Source of the DNA: Paenimyroides marinum
GTDB taxonomy: Bacteria > Bacteroidota > Bacteroidia > Flavobacteriales > Flavobacteriaceae
Length of the DNA stretch: 58,200 bases
Direction: 5' to 3'
NCBI RefSeq assembly: GCF_900108395.1
Contig: NZ_FNXE01000018.1
Location: forward strand, 1 to 58,200
The position numbers were made by a program, and so were the translations under genes. The notes beneath the pieces are model-generated. The model had not been told where the DNA came from. It saw only the letters and a list, made by a program, of their open reading frames with translations, and searched no databases. Below are positions 26,589 to 35,034 of the stretch, in pieces (the first letter of the stretch is position 1; every line of letters begins with the position of its first letter).

Positions 26589-28127
26589 TTAAGTTGCAGG
26601 AACATCTCTAAAGTACATTTCTGCAAACGACATATTTTTGCCGTGTTCTATTCGTTTGTGGAAAACTGCCGGACTTACTTCGTTTGGTTTAGAGAAACCG
26701 CAGGCTCCGATAAATTCACCAAAAGCTTTCATGGTATTTTTATGGAACGTTGCCACACGAACCGATTTATCGGTAATATCCATACCTTCGTATAACAAAG
26801 GATCTTGTGTTGCAATACCTACCGGACAGTGTCCGCTGTCGCATTGTAACGCCTGGATGCAACCCAATGCAAACATCATTCCGCGTGCACTGTAACAAGC
26901 ATCGGCACCCAATGCCATATTTTTTGCCAAATCGAAAGCTGAAATTACTTTACCCGACGCTAATATTTTGATATGTTGACGAACACCAAACTGTTTTAAT
27001 GTTTTGTTGGCAAATACCAAAGCATCAGATAACGCCATACCCATATAATCGATGAATTCTAAAGGTGCGGCTCCTGTTCCTCCTTCAGCACCGTCAATGG
27101 TTATGAAATCGGGATAAATTTTTGTTTCGCTGATGGCTTTTATAATGTCGATAAATTCATCTTTTCTACCAATACAGATTTTAAAACCAACGGGTTTTCC
27201 ACCGCTTAATTTACGTAGTTTACCAATGAAATGAGCTAATTCTGTAGCATTGCTGAAAGCAGAATGAGATGATGGTGAATGAACCGTGGTAAAAGGTTTA
27301 ACGTTACGAATTTGCGAAACCTCTAACGTGTTTTTCTCAGCAGGTAATAATCCTCCGTGTCCTGGTTTTGCTCCTTGTGATAATTTTAATTCGATCATCT
27401 TTACTTCCGGATATTGAGATCTTTCGGCAAATAAGGTATCGTTAAAAAAACCGTGTTCATCCCGACAGCCAAAATACCCTGTACCAATCTGCCAAATTAA
27501 ATCACCGCCCGATCTGTGATAAGGTGAAATTCCACCTTCGCCTGTATTATGGGCAAATCCGCCTAATTTAGCTCCTTTGTTTAAAGAAATAATCGCTTTT
27601 TTGCTCAATGCACCATAACTCATTGCACTGATATTGTAAATACTTGCACTGTATGGTTGCGAACATTGTTCGTTACCTATTGAGGTACGGAAATTAAAGT
27701 CGGAAATAATCTTGGGATAAACGGAATGCGACGCCCATTCATAACCAATACGGTTAGGGTCGTCTTGCATACCAAATGATACGGTTTGTTTTTCGTTTTT
27801 TGCACGTTGGTAAACAATAGAGCGTTCACGACGGTTAAACGGTTTTCCGTCTAATTCGCCTTCCCAGAAATACTGGCGTAATTCCGGACGGATTTCTTCC
27901 AACATATATCGTAAACGACCAATTATCGGATAGTTTTTACGAATGGTGTGTTTTGTTTGAAAAGCATCTTTAAATGCCAGATAAAATAAGATTACCGGAA
28001 CAATGAGTGTTAAGAAACTCCAGCTTTTAAAGAAAACTAAATATAATGCTACAATTAAATAAGTAATTATAAATGCCCAAATAACTTGTCTAATTACAAA
28101 ACGATTTAAAAATTTTTGGTGTAACAT
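26589..28127 (-). CDS. Membrane-anchored FMN-binding glutamate-synthase-family protein
   Basis: A 512-residue protein. Two hydrophobic segments near the N-terminus (about residues 13-60) precede the FMN-binding barrel of the GltB central/synthase family (AMSYGALSKKAIISLNKGAK, IDGAEGGTGAAP, ASGKVISAFDLAKNMALGAD). A cysteine pair in CDSGHCPVG recalls the iron-sulfur ligands of glutamate synthase. There is no glutaminase domain and no GltD partner nearby, so it is unlikely to be a complete GOGAT. The true substrate and electron donor are unknown. Confidence 0.88.
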   Translation of the reverse strand: MLHQKFLNRFVIRQVIWAFIITYLIVALYLVFFKSWSFLTLIVPVILFYLAFKDAFQTKHTIRKNYPIIGRLRYMLEEIRPELRQYFWEGELDGKPFNRRERSIVYQRAKNEKQTVSFGMQDDPNRIGYEWASHSVYPKIISDFNFRTSIGNEQCSQPYSASIYNISAMSYGALSKKAIISLNKGAKLGGFAHNTGEGGISPYHRSGGDLIWQIGTGYFGCRDEHGFFNDTLFAERSQYPEVKMIELKLSQGAKPGHGGLLPAEKNTLEVSQIRNVKPFTTVHSPSSHSAFSNATELAHFIGKLRKLSGGKPVGFKICIGRKDEFIDIIKAISETKIYPDFITIDGAEGGTGAAPLEFIDYMGMALSDALVFANKTLKQFGVRQHIKILASGKVISAFDLAKNMALGADACYSARGMMFALGCIQALQCDSGHCPVGIATQDPLLYEGMDITDKSVRVATFHKNTMKAFGEFIGACGFSKPNEVSPAVFHKRIEHGKNMSFAEMYFRDVPAT

Positions 28128-28285
28128 GATTTTTTAAATACAAAAATTGTTGTTGGTTAATGTTTTTATCAAACATCTATTTTTCTTTATGACTATTTGA
28201 TTAATAAAGGGTTTTAATATTGTATAATTATGCTTTATTAAAAAAACAGCTCTCTTTTTTATCAGAAAAAGAAAAATAGTGTTCG

Positions 28286-28293
28286 CAAAGGTA
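28286..28293 (-). promoter_or_regulatory. Possible -7 box for the glutamate-synthase-like gene
   Basis: On the minus strand TACCTTTG matches the consensus. It is about 160 bases before the start, which would give a long leader containing an AATAAAG/CTTTATT inverted repeat near 28203-28240. The alternative is read-through from the thioredoxin-like gene. Confidence 0.3.
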
Positions 28294-28309
28294 ATAAACA
28301 TTTTAATTA

Positions 28310-28873
28310 TTAAAGGCTATTTTTCCATTTAATATTACAACCTATGCTTGGTTTCTGTATTGGATTTATCGAACGTTTGTACAATAAAGAATCTATGGCA
28401 TTTCTAAGGTCGCTTCCGCTGATGGATATTCCGTTTTGTGGACGCGAATCGTCTAATTGTCCGCGATAGACCAATTTGTTTTGTGCGTCAAAAAGATAAA
28501 AATCGGGCGTACAGGCTGCATTGTAATTTTTTGCCATTTCCTGGGTTTCATCGTACAGGTAAGGAAAACTGAATTTATTCTGGTAAGCAAATTCGGTCAT
28601 TTTATCAGGGGCATCGTCAGGATAAGCGATCGCATCATTGCTTGATACGGCCACAAAGCCAATGCCTTGCACCCGATAATCATTAGCGATGCGAACGATC
28701 TCTTCAATAACGTGTAAAACAAACGGACAATGATTACAGATAAACAAAACTACTGTTCCGTGATTTCCTTTTACATCGTTAAGTGATTTCCATTCACTAC
28801 TGTTGGTATCGGGTAAATAAAAATCTGGAGCTATTGTTCCTAATGCTAACATATTTGATGGTGTACGAGCCAT
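28310..28873 (-). CDS. Thioredoxin-fold (AhpC/TSA-type) protein
   Basis: A 187-residue protein with a redoxin fold. The N-terminal LGTIAPDFYLPD is typical of peroxiredoxin-like proteins, and the active-site pair is C46/C49 (FICNHCPFVLHV), followed by VSSNDAIAYPDDAP. It has no signal peptide, so it should act in the cytoplasm. This subgroup is usually annotated simply as thioredoxin family protein; the partner is unknown. It stands between the GAPDH gene and the glutamate-synthase-like gene on the same strand. Confidence 0.88.
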   Translation of the reverse strand: MARTPSNMLALGTIAPDFYLPDTNSSEWKSLNDVKGNHGTVVLFICNHCPFVLHVIEEIVRIANDYRVQGIGFVAVSSNDAIAYPDDAPDKMTEFAYQNKFSFPYLYDETQEMAKNYNAACTPDFYLFDAQNKLVYRGQLDDSRPQNGISISGSDLRNAIDSLLYKRSINPIQKPSIGCNIKWKNSL

Positions 28874-28898
28874 TTTTTTAGTTTTATGCTAAGATAAA

Positions 28899-28930
28899 CT
28901 AAAAAAGCCAACTGTGAAAAGCTGGCTTTT
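28899..28930 (-). terminator. Terminator of the GAPDH gene
   Basis: AAAAGCCA (28903-28910) and TGGCTTTT (28923-28930) form an 8-bp stem. On the minus strand it is followed by T residues. It lies 20 bases after the GAPDH stop. Confidence 0.75.
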
Positions 28931-28949
28931 AAATATTTAGGTTTGTCTA

Positions 28950-30395
28950 TTAATAATAAACGTATCTGCGAACTTTGGCAATGTGTTTTGCCAAACGAAT
29001 TACCTGGTGGCTGTAACCATATTCGTTATCGTACCAGATGTATAAAACAACATTTTTACCATCGGCAGAAACAATTGTAGCATTAGAATCGTAAATCGCA
29101 GGAGCAGATGTACCAACGATGTCCGAAGAAACCAATTCGTTGTTTAATGAGTATTTAATCTGCTCTACCAATTCGCCTTCTAAAGCGTATTTTTTCATGA
29201 TTTTGTTTAAATCTTCTACCGAAGTTTGTTTGCCAACTTCTAAGTTTAACACTACTAATGAACCGTTTGGAACCGGTACACGAATGGCGTTTGAGGTTAA
29301 CTTTCCTGCTAAACTTGGCAACGCTTTTGCAACTGCAGAACCAGCACCTGTTTCGGTAATTACCATGTTTAATGCAGCTGCTCTACCACGACGGTATTTT
29401 TTGTGCATGTTATCAACCAAATTTTGATCGTTTGTATAAGCGTGTATTGTTTCTAAATGTCCTTTTACCACACCTAAAGTTTCTTCTAAAGCAGCTAAAA
29501 CCGGAGTAATTGCATTTGTTGTACAAGAAGCAGCAGACCAAATGGGTGTTTCGTCGATATTGTAATTTTCGTGATTTACACCGTAAACGATATTTGGAAC
29601 ACCTTTACCCGGAGCTGTTAACAATACTTTGCTTGCTCCTTTTGATTTTAAATGACGAGACAAAGCGGCTTCGTCTTTAAAAACACCGGTGTTGTCAATA
29701 ATTAATGCGTCGTTGATTCCGTATTGTGTGTAATCGATATCTTCTGGTTGTGCAGCAGAAATCATACGAACAGGAGTTCCGTTGATGATTAATGATTCAT
29801 TTTCAACATCAACACCCACAGAACCTTCAAAATCTCCGTGAATAGAATCCAAACGCAATAATGAAGCACGTTTTTCTAATGATAATTCATCGTTCTTATC
29901 ACGGGTAACAATGGCTTTTAAACGCAATTGTTGACCTTTGCCAATTTTAGCCATTAATTCGCGTGCCAATAAACGACCAATACGTCCAAAACCGTATAAA
30001 ACAACATCTTTTGGCTGAATTGCCTGATTGTCTTTAGCATTCTTTAATTTGTCAACAACAAATGATAACGAATCGTTGTATTTGTTGTCCTCCAAATGGA
30101 ATTCATAAGTTAATTTACCAATATCAATACGTGCAGGCGGTAAATCTGCTGTTTGAATGGCACGTGCAATTTCTACAGTGTCGAAAACATTTATTGGTTT
30201 TTCAACAAACTTAACTGCGTATTCGTGCAAGTTGATAATATCGCTTACTGTACGATCAATTAACTGATTTCTAAAGAAAACCAATTCAATTGATTTGTCA
30301 TACCATAAATCGTTAACGATTTTAATAAACTCTACGCAAGCTTTTCTTCTGTCTGCCTGGAAAGCCAATTCCTTTTCGTATAAATTATTTTCCAT
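28950..30395 (-). CDS. gap: Glyceraldehyde-3-phosphate dehydrogenase, long form
   Basis: A 481-residue GAPDH. About 130 residues precede the NAD(P)-binding motif (YGFGRIGRLL, about 134-143). The catalytic cysteine is C291 (SAASCTTNAITPVL), and HAYTNDQN and WYDNEYGYSHQV are intact. Ordinary GAPDHs have about 335 residues, so this one carries a long helical N-terminal extension. The frame opens 39 bases earlier, but a TATTTTTG promoter box lies there (30432-30439), so the ATG at 30395 is used. It probably serves glycolysis or gluconeogenesis; cofactor preference cannot be read here. Confidence 0.93.
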   Translation of the reverse strand: MENNLYEKELAFQADRRKACVEFIKIVNDLWYDKSIELVFFRNQLIDRTVSDIINLHEYAVKFVEKPINVFDTVEIARAIQTADLPPARIDIGKLTYEFHLEDNKYNDSLSFVVDKLKNAKDNQAIQPKDVVLYGFGRIGRLLARELMAKIGKGQQLRLKAIVTRDKNDELSLEKRASLLRLDSIHGDFEGSVGVDVENESLIINGTPVRMISAAQPEDIDYTQYGINDALIIDNTGVFKDEAALSRHLKSKGASKVLLTAPGKGVPNIVYGVNHENYNIDETPIWSAASCTTNAITPVLAALEETLGVVKGHLETIHAYTNDQNLVDNMHKKYRRGRAAALNMVITETGAGSAVAKALPSLAGKLTSNAIRVPVPNGSLVVLNLEVGKQTSVEDLNKIMKKYALEGELVEQIKYSLNNELVSSDIVGTSAPAIYDSNATIVSADGKNVVLYIWYDNEYGYSHQVIRLAKHIAKVRRYVYY

Positions 30396-30431
30396 TTGTG
30401 GTGTAAATTGTGTTGTATTTAAAAAGTTGTA

Positions 30432-30439
30432 CAAAAATA
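30432..30439 (-). promoter_or_regulatory. Likely -7 box of the GAPDH gene
   Basis: On the minus strand TATTTTTG matches the consensus and gives a leader of about 30 bases to the ATG at 30395. Confidence 0.45.
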
Positions 30440-30471
30440 TTAAATTTTATGATATAGAAGTACATATAATA

Positions 30472-30506
30472 AAAAAAGTAGATTTTCAATCAAAAATCTA
30501 CTTTTT
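30472..30506 (-). terminator. Terminator of htrA
   Basis: AAAAAGTAGATTTT and its complement AAAATCTACTTTTT form a stem of about 14 bp with a short loop, directly after the htrA stop and before the GAPDH promoter. Confidence 0.8.
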
Positions 30507-30513
30507 AAATAGT

Positions 30514-31905
30514 TTATAAAATTAGTCGTAACCGTTCGCCTCGCGGTGTGATTAAATCTATGCGAAGCTGTTGGTCGTTTAAGTGAGAAAGCACTTCATT
30601 TGCCATTTCTGTATTTTTTATTTTGTTGCCGTTAATTGCTAAAACAACAGCATTTTTCAGTTCGTTTTCATAAGCTTTAAAGCGTTTATTGGATATGCTG
30701 TTTATTTTTACACCGTAATCAATTCCTAATGCTTTTTGTTCAGATGAAGAAAGATTTTCAATTTCAAATCCGTTAAACTGAATCTGTGCCAGTTCTTTTT
30801 TAGACAACGTAACCATTAGTTCTTTTTCTTGGTTGTTGCGTTTTAAAATTACTTTTACTTTATCATTGGGACGTTTAGTGGCAATAATGCTGTTTAAATC
30901 AAGGAACGAATTAATGGTTCGGTCATCTACCTTATATATAATGTCGCCTTTTTTAATACCGGCAATTTCTGCTCCCGAATTTTTGGTTACATTTTCTACA
31001 TAAAAACCGTGTTTAAAATTCAGTTTGTTTTCTGCTGCCACCTGACTGTTGATTTCAAATCCCTGAACGCCTAAAATACCTTGCTGTACTTTGCCGTATT
31101 CCATTAAATCGTTCACAATTTTGCGAGTCATATTAGACGGAATGGCAAACGAATAACCCACATACGATCCCGTGGCAGACGAAATCATGGTATTGATGCC
31201 AATTAAATCACCATTGCTGTTAACCAAGGCACCGCCAGAGTTTCCCGGATTCACGGCAGCATCGGTTTGAATAAATGACTGAATGCCGTTTTCAGATAAA
31301 TTTCTTGCTTTGGCTGATACAATGCCGGCAGTAACGGTAGATGTCAGGTTATACGGATTTCCTACAGCTAACACCCAATCGCCTACATTGATGGCATCAG
31401 AATCGGCAAAAGTGGCAAAAGGCAGTTTTTCGTTGGTATTAATTTTTAATAAAGCAATGTCCATTTTAGAATCGGTTCCAATCAGTTTTGCTTTAAAGGT
31501 ACGGTTGTCGTTCAATGTAATTTCCAATTCACTGGCATTCTGAATCACGTGGTTATTGGTTACAATATATCCGTCTTCAGAAATAATTACTCCCGAACCG
31601 GTTCCCACTTGTGCATACGTTTGTCCGCCCTGGTATCCGTAAAAATATTCCATAATAGGATTTCTGGGCGTATTGCGAAAGGATACATTTTTAACGTGAA
31701 CCACCGTGTGAATTGATTTTTCGGCGGCTGTCTTAAAATCAGGAGTTTCAAAAGCGGTATTGCTTATATTTCTTAAAGGAGCACTTGTAGTAAGGTTCGT
31801 AGTGGTTTTTAAAAAAGCAGTATCTTCAAAAAATAATTTGTAAGATCCCAACGTTACAACACCACTTAACAACGATGTTGCCAAAATAGTTCCAATATTT
31901 TTCAT
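30514..31905 (-). CDS. htrA: Do/HtrA-family periplasmic serine protease
   Basis: A 463-residue envelope protease and chaperone. A signal/anchor segment (IGTILATSLLSGVVTLGSYKLFF) is followed by a trypsin-like domain with triad H119 (TNNHVIQ), D149 (SKMDIALLK) and S223 (GNSGGAL), and then two PDZ domains (about 270-360 and 380-460; the second diverges). The ATG at 31905 is preferred over one ten codons upstream because it gives a normal signal sequence. Its promoter region is shared with dapF and holds phased TTAAC repeats. Confidence 0.95.
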   Translation of the reverse strand: MKNIGTILATSLLSGVVTLGSYKLFFEDTAFLKTTTNLTTSAPLRNISNTAFETPDFKTAAEKSIHTVVHVKNVSFRNTPRNPIMEYFYGYQGGQTYAQVGTGSGVIISEDGYIVTNNHVIQNASELEITLNDNRTFKAKLIGTDSKMDIALLKINTNEKLPFATFADSDAINVGDWVLAVGNPYNLTSTVTAGIVSAKARNLSENGIQSFIQTDAAVNPGNSGGALVNSNGDLIGINTMISSATGSYVGYSFAIPSNMTRKIVNDLMEYGKVQQGILGVQGFEINSQVAAENKLNFKHGFYVENVTKNSGAEIAGIKKGDIIYKVDDRTINSFLDLNSIIATKRPNDKVKVILKRNNQEKELMVTLSKKELAQIQFNGFEIENLSSSEQKALGIDYGVKINSISNKRFKAYENELKNAVVLAINGNKIKNTEMANEVLSHLNDQQLRIDLITPRGERLRLIL

Positions 31906-31935
31906 AGTTTTATGTAATGTTTGTTTATTTAACAA

Positions 31936-31943
31936 TAAAGTTA
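31936..31943 (-). promoter_or_regulatory. Near-consensus -7 box of htrA
   Basis: On the minus strand TAACTTTA matches seven of eight positions. It lies 31 bases before the chosen start. Confidence 0.35.
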
Positions 31944-31971
31944 TGATAAATGAAAATTGCTTAAAAGTGGT

Positions 31972-31996
31972 TTAACGCCTGTTAACACATCTTAAC
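31972..31996. promoter_or_regulatory. Three TTAAC boxes phased at exactly 10 bp
   Basis: TTAAC occurs at 31972-31976, 31982-31986 and 31992-31996, each one helical turn apart, between the divergent htrA and dapF genes. They sit about 30-60 bases upstream of the htrA -7 box, and the last one coincides with the dapF -33 position. Direct repeats phased this way are typical targets of OmpR/PhoB-family response regulators. Confidence 0.5.
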
Positions 31997-32012
31997 GAAG
32001 CTTTAATAATTG

Positions 32013-32020
32013 TATCTTTG
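32013..32020 (+). promoter_or_regulatory. -7 box of the dapF operon
   Basis: TATCTTTG matches the consensus, with TTA (31992-31994) 18 bases upstream as the -33 element. It ends only four bases before the dapF ATG, so the transcript is leaderless or nearly so. Confidence 0.55.
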
Positions 32021-32024
32021 TACC

Positions 32025-32822
32025 ATGGAAAAGTTAACTTTTTTTAAATATCAGGGAACCGGCAACGATTTTGTAATGATTGACAACAGAACCGGATTTT
32101 TTCCTAAAGAAAACGTGCAGTTAATCAATTTTTTGTGTGACCGCAGATTTGGTATTGGTGGCGACGGGTTGATTTTATTAGAAAATGATTCCTCTGCCGA
32201 TTTTAAAATGGTGTATTACAATGCCGATGGCAACGAAAGTACCATGTGTGGCAATGGCGGCAGATGTATCGTTGCTTTTGCACACGATTTAGGCATCATA
32301 GATAAGCAAACCACGTTTAATGCAATTGACGGGTTGCATAATGCCACAGTAAATGAAAACGCCACCATTGCATTACAAATGATTGATGTGGATAAAAAAT
32401 CAATTAAAATAAATGATGATTTTACGTTTTTGTTTACCGGATCGCCTCACCATGTAGCAGTAGTAAATAACGTAGAAAATTTTGATGTTTTTACCCACGG
32501 AAAACAAATTCGTTACAGTGATTTATATGCTCCCGGCGGAACCAATGTCAATTTTGTGGAACAATTGAATAGTGAACGTTTTAAAATCCGCACGTATGAA
32601 CGCGGCGTGGAAGATGAAACATTGTCTTGCGGAACGGGTGCTACAGCCGTTGCCGTTGCAATGAATGTTTTAGGAATAACCACTTCAAATAAAATCGCTG
32701 TTCAGGTAGAAGGCGGTGATTTGCAAATTACCTTTGACCAGAATCAGGAAAAATATTTTAATGTGATGCTTAACGGAGCGGCTAAACAGGTTTTTAAAGG
32801 AGAAATTTCTGTAAAAGAATGA
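32025..32822 (+). CDS. dapF: Diaminopimelate epimerase
   Basis: A 265-residue enzyme that converts LL- to meso-diaminopimelate for lysine and peptidoglycan. The two catalytic cysteines are C75 (MCGNGGRC) and C202 (LSCGTGATA). GTGNDFVMID near residue 11 is the usual N-terminal signature. An ATG 15 bases upstream is in frame but lies at the edge of the -7 box, so the ATG at 32025 is chosen. Its stop overlaps the start of the acetyltransferase gene (ATGA). Confidence 0.96.
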   Translation: MEKLTFFKYQGTGNDFVMIDNRTGFFPKENVQLINFLCDRRFGIGGDGLILLENDSSADFKMVYYNADGNESTMCGNGGRCIVAFAHDLGIIDKQTTFNAIDGLHNATVNENATIALQMIDVDKKSIKINDDFTFLFTGSPHHVAVVNNVENFDVFTHGKQIRYSDLYAPGGTNVNFVEQLNSERFKIRTYERGVEDETLSCGTGATAVAVAMNVLGITTSNKIAVQVEGGDLQITFDQNQEKYFNVMLNGAAKQVFKGEISVKE

Positions 32823-33352
32823 ATTTAAAAGGAAACCATATTTATTTGCGTGCATTAGAACCTGAAGATTTATCATTTTTATATGAAATTGAAAATGACG
32901 AAAGCTTGTGGGAAATCAGTCATACGCAAGCACCTTATTCCAAGTGGTTGTTGAAGAATTATTTAGAAAACAGCCATCAGGATATTTATGAAGCAAAACA
33001 ACTGCGTTTGGCAATTGTTGAAAATGATACCCATCGTTTATACGGATTAATCGATTTATTTGATTTTGACCCGAAAAACAACCGTGCCGGCTTGGGAATC
33101 GTCATAAAAAATCATTTAGAAAGAAACAAAGGCACAGGCACCGAAGCGGTAAAATTACTATTGAATTATTGTTTTACGATCTTAAACCTTCATCAAATAT
33201 ATGTTAATGTTGCTGTAACAAATGAAGCAAGTATCAAGCTTTTTTCTAAATTTGGCTTCCAGTTAATCGGTGTAAAAAAACAATGGAACAGAACAGGTTC
33301 CACTTATGTTGATGAAGCACTTTATCAGTTAATAAATCCTAATGAAAGTTAA
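32819..33352 (+). CDS. GNAT-family N-acetyltransferase (RimJ/RimL-like)
   Basis: A 177-residue acetyl-CoA-dependent transferase. Family features include the opening LKGNHIYLRALEPEDLSFLY, the acetyl-CoA segment LERNKGTGTEAVKLLLNY (a variant of Q/RxxGxG/A) and the closing NLHQIYVNVAVTNEASIKLF. The substrate is unknown; RimJ/RimL-like proteins act on protein N-termini, and relatives acetylate polyamines. It overlaps dapF by four bases and mltG by eleven, so the three genes are translationally coupled. Confidence 0.88.
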   Translation: MNLKGNHIYLRALEPEDLSFLYEIENDESLWEISHTQAPYSKWLLKNYLENSHQDIYEAKQLRLAIVENDTHRLYGLIDLFDFDPKNNRAGLGIVIKNHLERNKGTGTEAVKLLLNYCFTILNLHQIYVNVAVTNEASIKLFSKFGFQLIGVKKQWNRTGSTYVDEALYQLINPNES

Positions 33353-34379
33353 TAAATTTATAAGTTACACGGCAATAATCGGCATTTTAATTGCTTTGGG
33401 TTTCGCCTATTCACTGTACAGAAAAGCTTTTACGCCAAATACTAATTTTACGCAGGCAAGCGTGTATGTTCACATTCCTACAGATGCTACTCAGGCTCAA
33501 ATCCAGGATTCGTTAAAAAAATATGTAGAAAATTATGAGTCTTTAGAAAGTCTTTTTTCAAAATTAGGTCAGGCAGGAACCATAGCACCCGGAAGGTATC
33601 TTATAGAAAACGGTGACAACAATTACCGTATTGTAAGACATTTGCGTTACAATGTGCCGGTGCGTTTAACGTTTAACAATCAGGAAACTTTAGAAAAATT
33701 GTTACAGCGTATTGCTTCACAAGTTGAACCCGAAATTGCCGATTTATATCAAACATTTACCGAACCTGAATTTCTGAAAGAAATGGGAATGACCAAGAGC
33801 AGTGTCTTGGCAATGTGTATGCCCAACACTTATGAAGTTTATTGGAACACCACTCCTTTAAAAATCAGAAATATTTTACAGAAAGAATACGTTCGTTTTT
33901 GGAACGCAGAACGTCAGGAAAAAGCAAAAGCTTTGGGATTAACACCCGTTCAGGTGTCGTCATTGGCAGCAATTGTGCAAAAAGAAACAGCTAAAGTAGA
34001 TGAACGTCCAAAGGTAGCCGGGGCTTATTTAAACAGATTAAAACGAGATATGTTGCTCCAGGCAGATCCCACAGTTGTCTATTCCAAAAAAGCATTGACC
34101 AATGATTTTGATCAGATCATTAAACGGGTTTATTTAAAAGATTTGGCATTAGATCATCCCTTTAATACATATAGATACAAAGGAATTCCCGAAGGTTTAA
34201 TAGCTATGCCCGATGAAAGTTCTATTGATGCAGTACTAAATGCCGAAAAACACGATTATGTTTATTTTTGTGCAAGCGTAGAACGTTTAGGATACCACGA
34301 ATTTGCATCGACTTTAGAAGAACACGCCAAAAACCGTGAAAAATATACAAAATGGCTGAACGAACAACATATTGAGTAA
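33342..34379 (+). CDS. mltG: Endolytic murein transglycosylase
   Basis: A 345-residue YceG-family protein. One N-terminal membrane anchor (ISYTAIIGILIALGFAYSLY) leads to a LysM-like region and the YceG catalytic domain, with the catalytic glutamate at E215 (IVQKETAKVDE), close to E218 of E. coli MltG. Later motifs AGAYLNRLKRDMLLQADPTVVY and PYNTY-like HPFNTYRYKGIPEG are intact. It cleaves nascent glycan strands in the periplasm. It is grouped with dapF, another peptidoglycan gene. Confidence 0.94.
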   Translation: MKVNKFISYTAIIGILIALGFAYSLYRKAFTPNTNFTQASVYVHIPTDATQAQIQDSLKKYVENYESLESLFSKLGQAGTIAPGRYLIENGDNNYRIVRHLRYNVPVRLTFNNQETLEKLLQRIASQVEPEIADLYQTFTEPEFLKEMGMTKSSVLAMCMPNTYEVYWNTTPLKIRNILQKEYVRFWNAERQEKAKALGLTPVQVSSLAAIVQKETAKVDERPKVAGAYLNRLKRDMLLQADPTVVYSKKALTNDFDQIIKRVYLKDLALDHPFNTYRYKGIPEGLIAMPDESSIDAVLNAEKHDYVYFCASVERLGYHEFASTLEEHAKNREKYTKWLNEQHIE

Positions 34380-34444
34380 TGGTGTTTGTAGAAGTTTAAA
34401 AGAATTACTTGTTAATTTAACTTTTATTTAGGATGAATCACCGT

Positions 34445-34473
34445 TTGCGTTTTTATTCTTTTAAATAATTTTA
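34445..34473 (+). promoter_or_regulatory. Likely promoter of the second efflux operon
   Basis: TTG (34445-34447), an 18-base spacer and TAATTTTA (34466-34473; seven of eight matches) lie just before the exported protein gene at 34482. Confidence 0.45.
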
Positions 34474-34481
34474 CGCGCAGA

Positions 34482-34931
34482 ATGAAAAATCAATTCCAGA
34501 AATATTATTTCTTGTTAACTGCCCTACTTATCGTAGTACTAGGGCATTTTTCAAACCAGTCGTATGCAGTACCATTAGGCTCGAAAAGTACGCAGTTAAA
34601 CGCTTTGGACCTTCATTCTGTACAAAACCCTTTAGAACAAAACAATTTTACCAGAGAAACTAACGAATTTTTTCATAAAGATTCTGTTAATTACACTTTT
34701 GTAGATCATTTAAAAGGGAACATTTCTGAAAGCGAATTTGAAATCACTACAACGCTTAAATTTCAGGAAATTGAACCTCTTTTAAAGTATAATGATTTAC
34801 CGCGTTTTATTTCTTCTGCGGTAGCTGATTTTCACAGCAGAAAAAGTGCGTTGATTCTTTCTGAATTTTCACAATTTTACTCTTCACTAAACAATGCACT
34901 GTACCTGAAATTCAGAGTGATCAGGCTGTGA
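34482..34931 (+). CDS. Hypothetical exported protein at the head of an efflux operon
   Basis: A 149-residue protein with a signal peptide or anchor (YYFLLTALLIVVLGHFSNQSYA) and a polar remainder with no motif I recognise. It lies 103 bp before the lipoprotein adaptor gene on the same strand. An imperfect hairpin (GCATA/TATGC around CATTCA/TGAATG, 34957-34999) lies in the gap. It may be translated from the same transcript as the pump; a regulatory or accessory role is only suggested by position. Confidence 0.65.
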   Translation: MKNQFQKYYFLLTALLIVVLGHFSNQSYAVPLGSKSTQLNALDLHSVQNPLEQNNFTRETNEFFHKDSVNYTFVDHLKGNISESEFEITTTLKFQEIEPLLKYNDLPRFISSAVADFHSRKSALILSEFSQFYSSLNNALYLKFRVIRL

Positions 34932-35034
34932 TTTTTAATGATTTTTTTGATTTTACGCATACATTCATTCTAAAGGATTGAATGCTGAAAAGCGTATGCC
35001 TTATTTAAATTCAATAATCATTAAAATAATTAAT

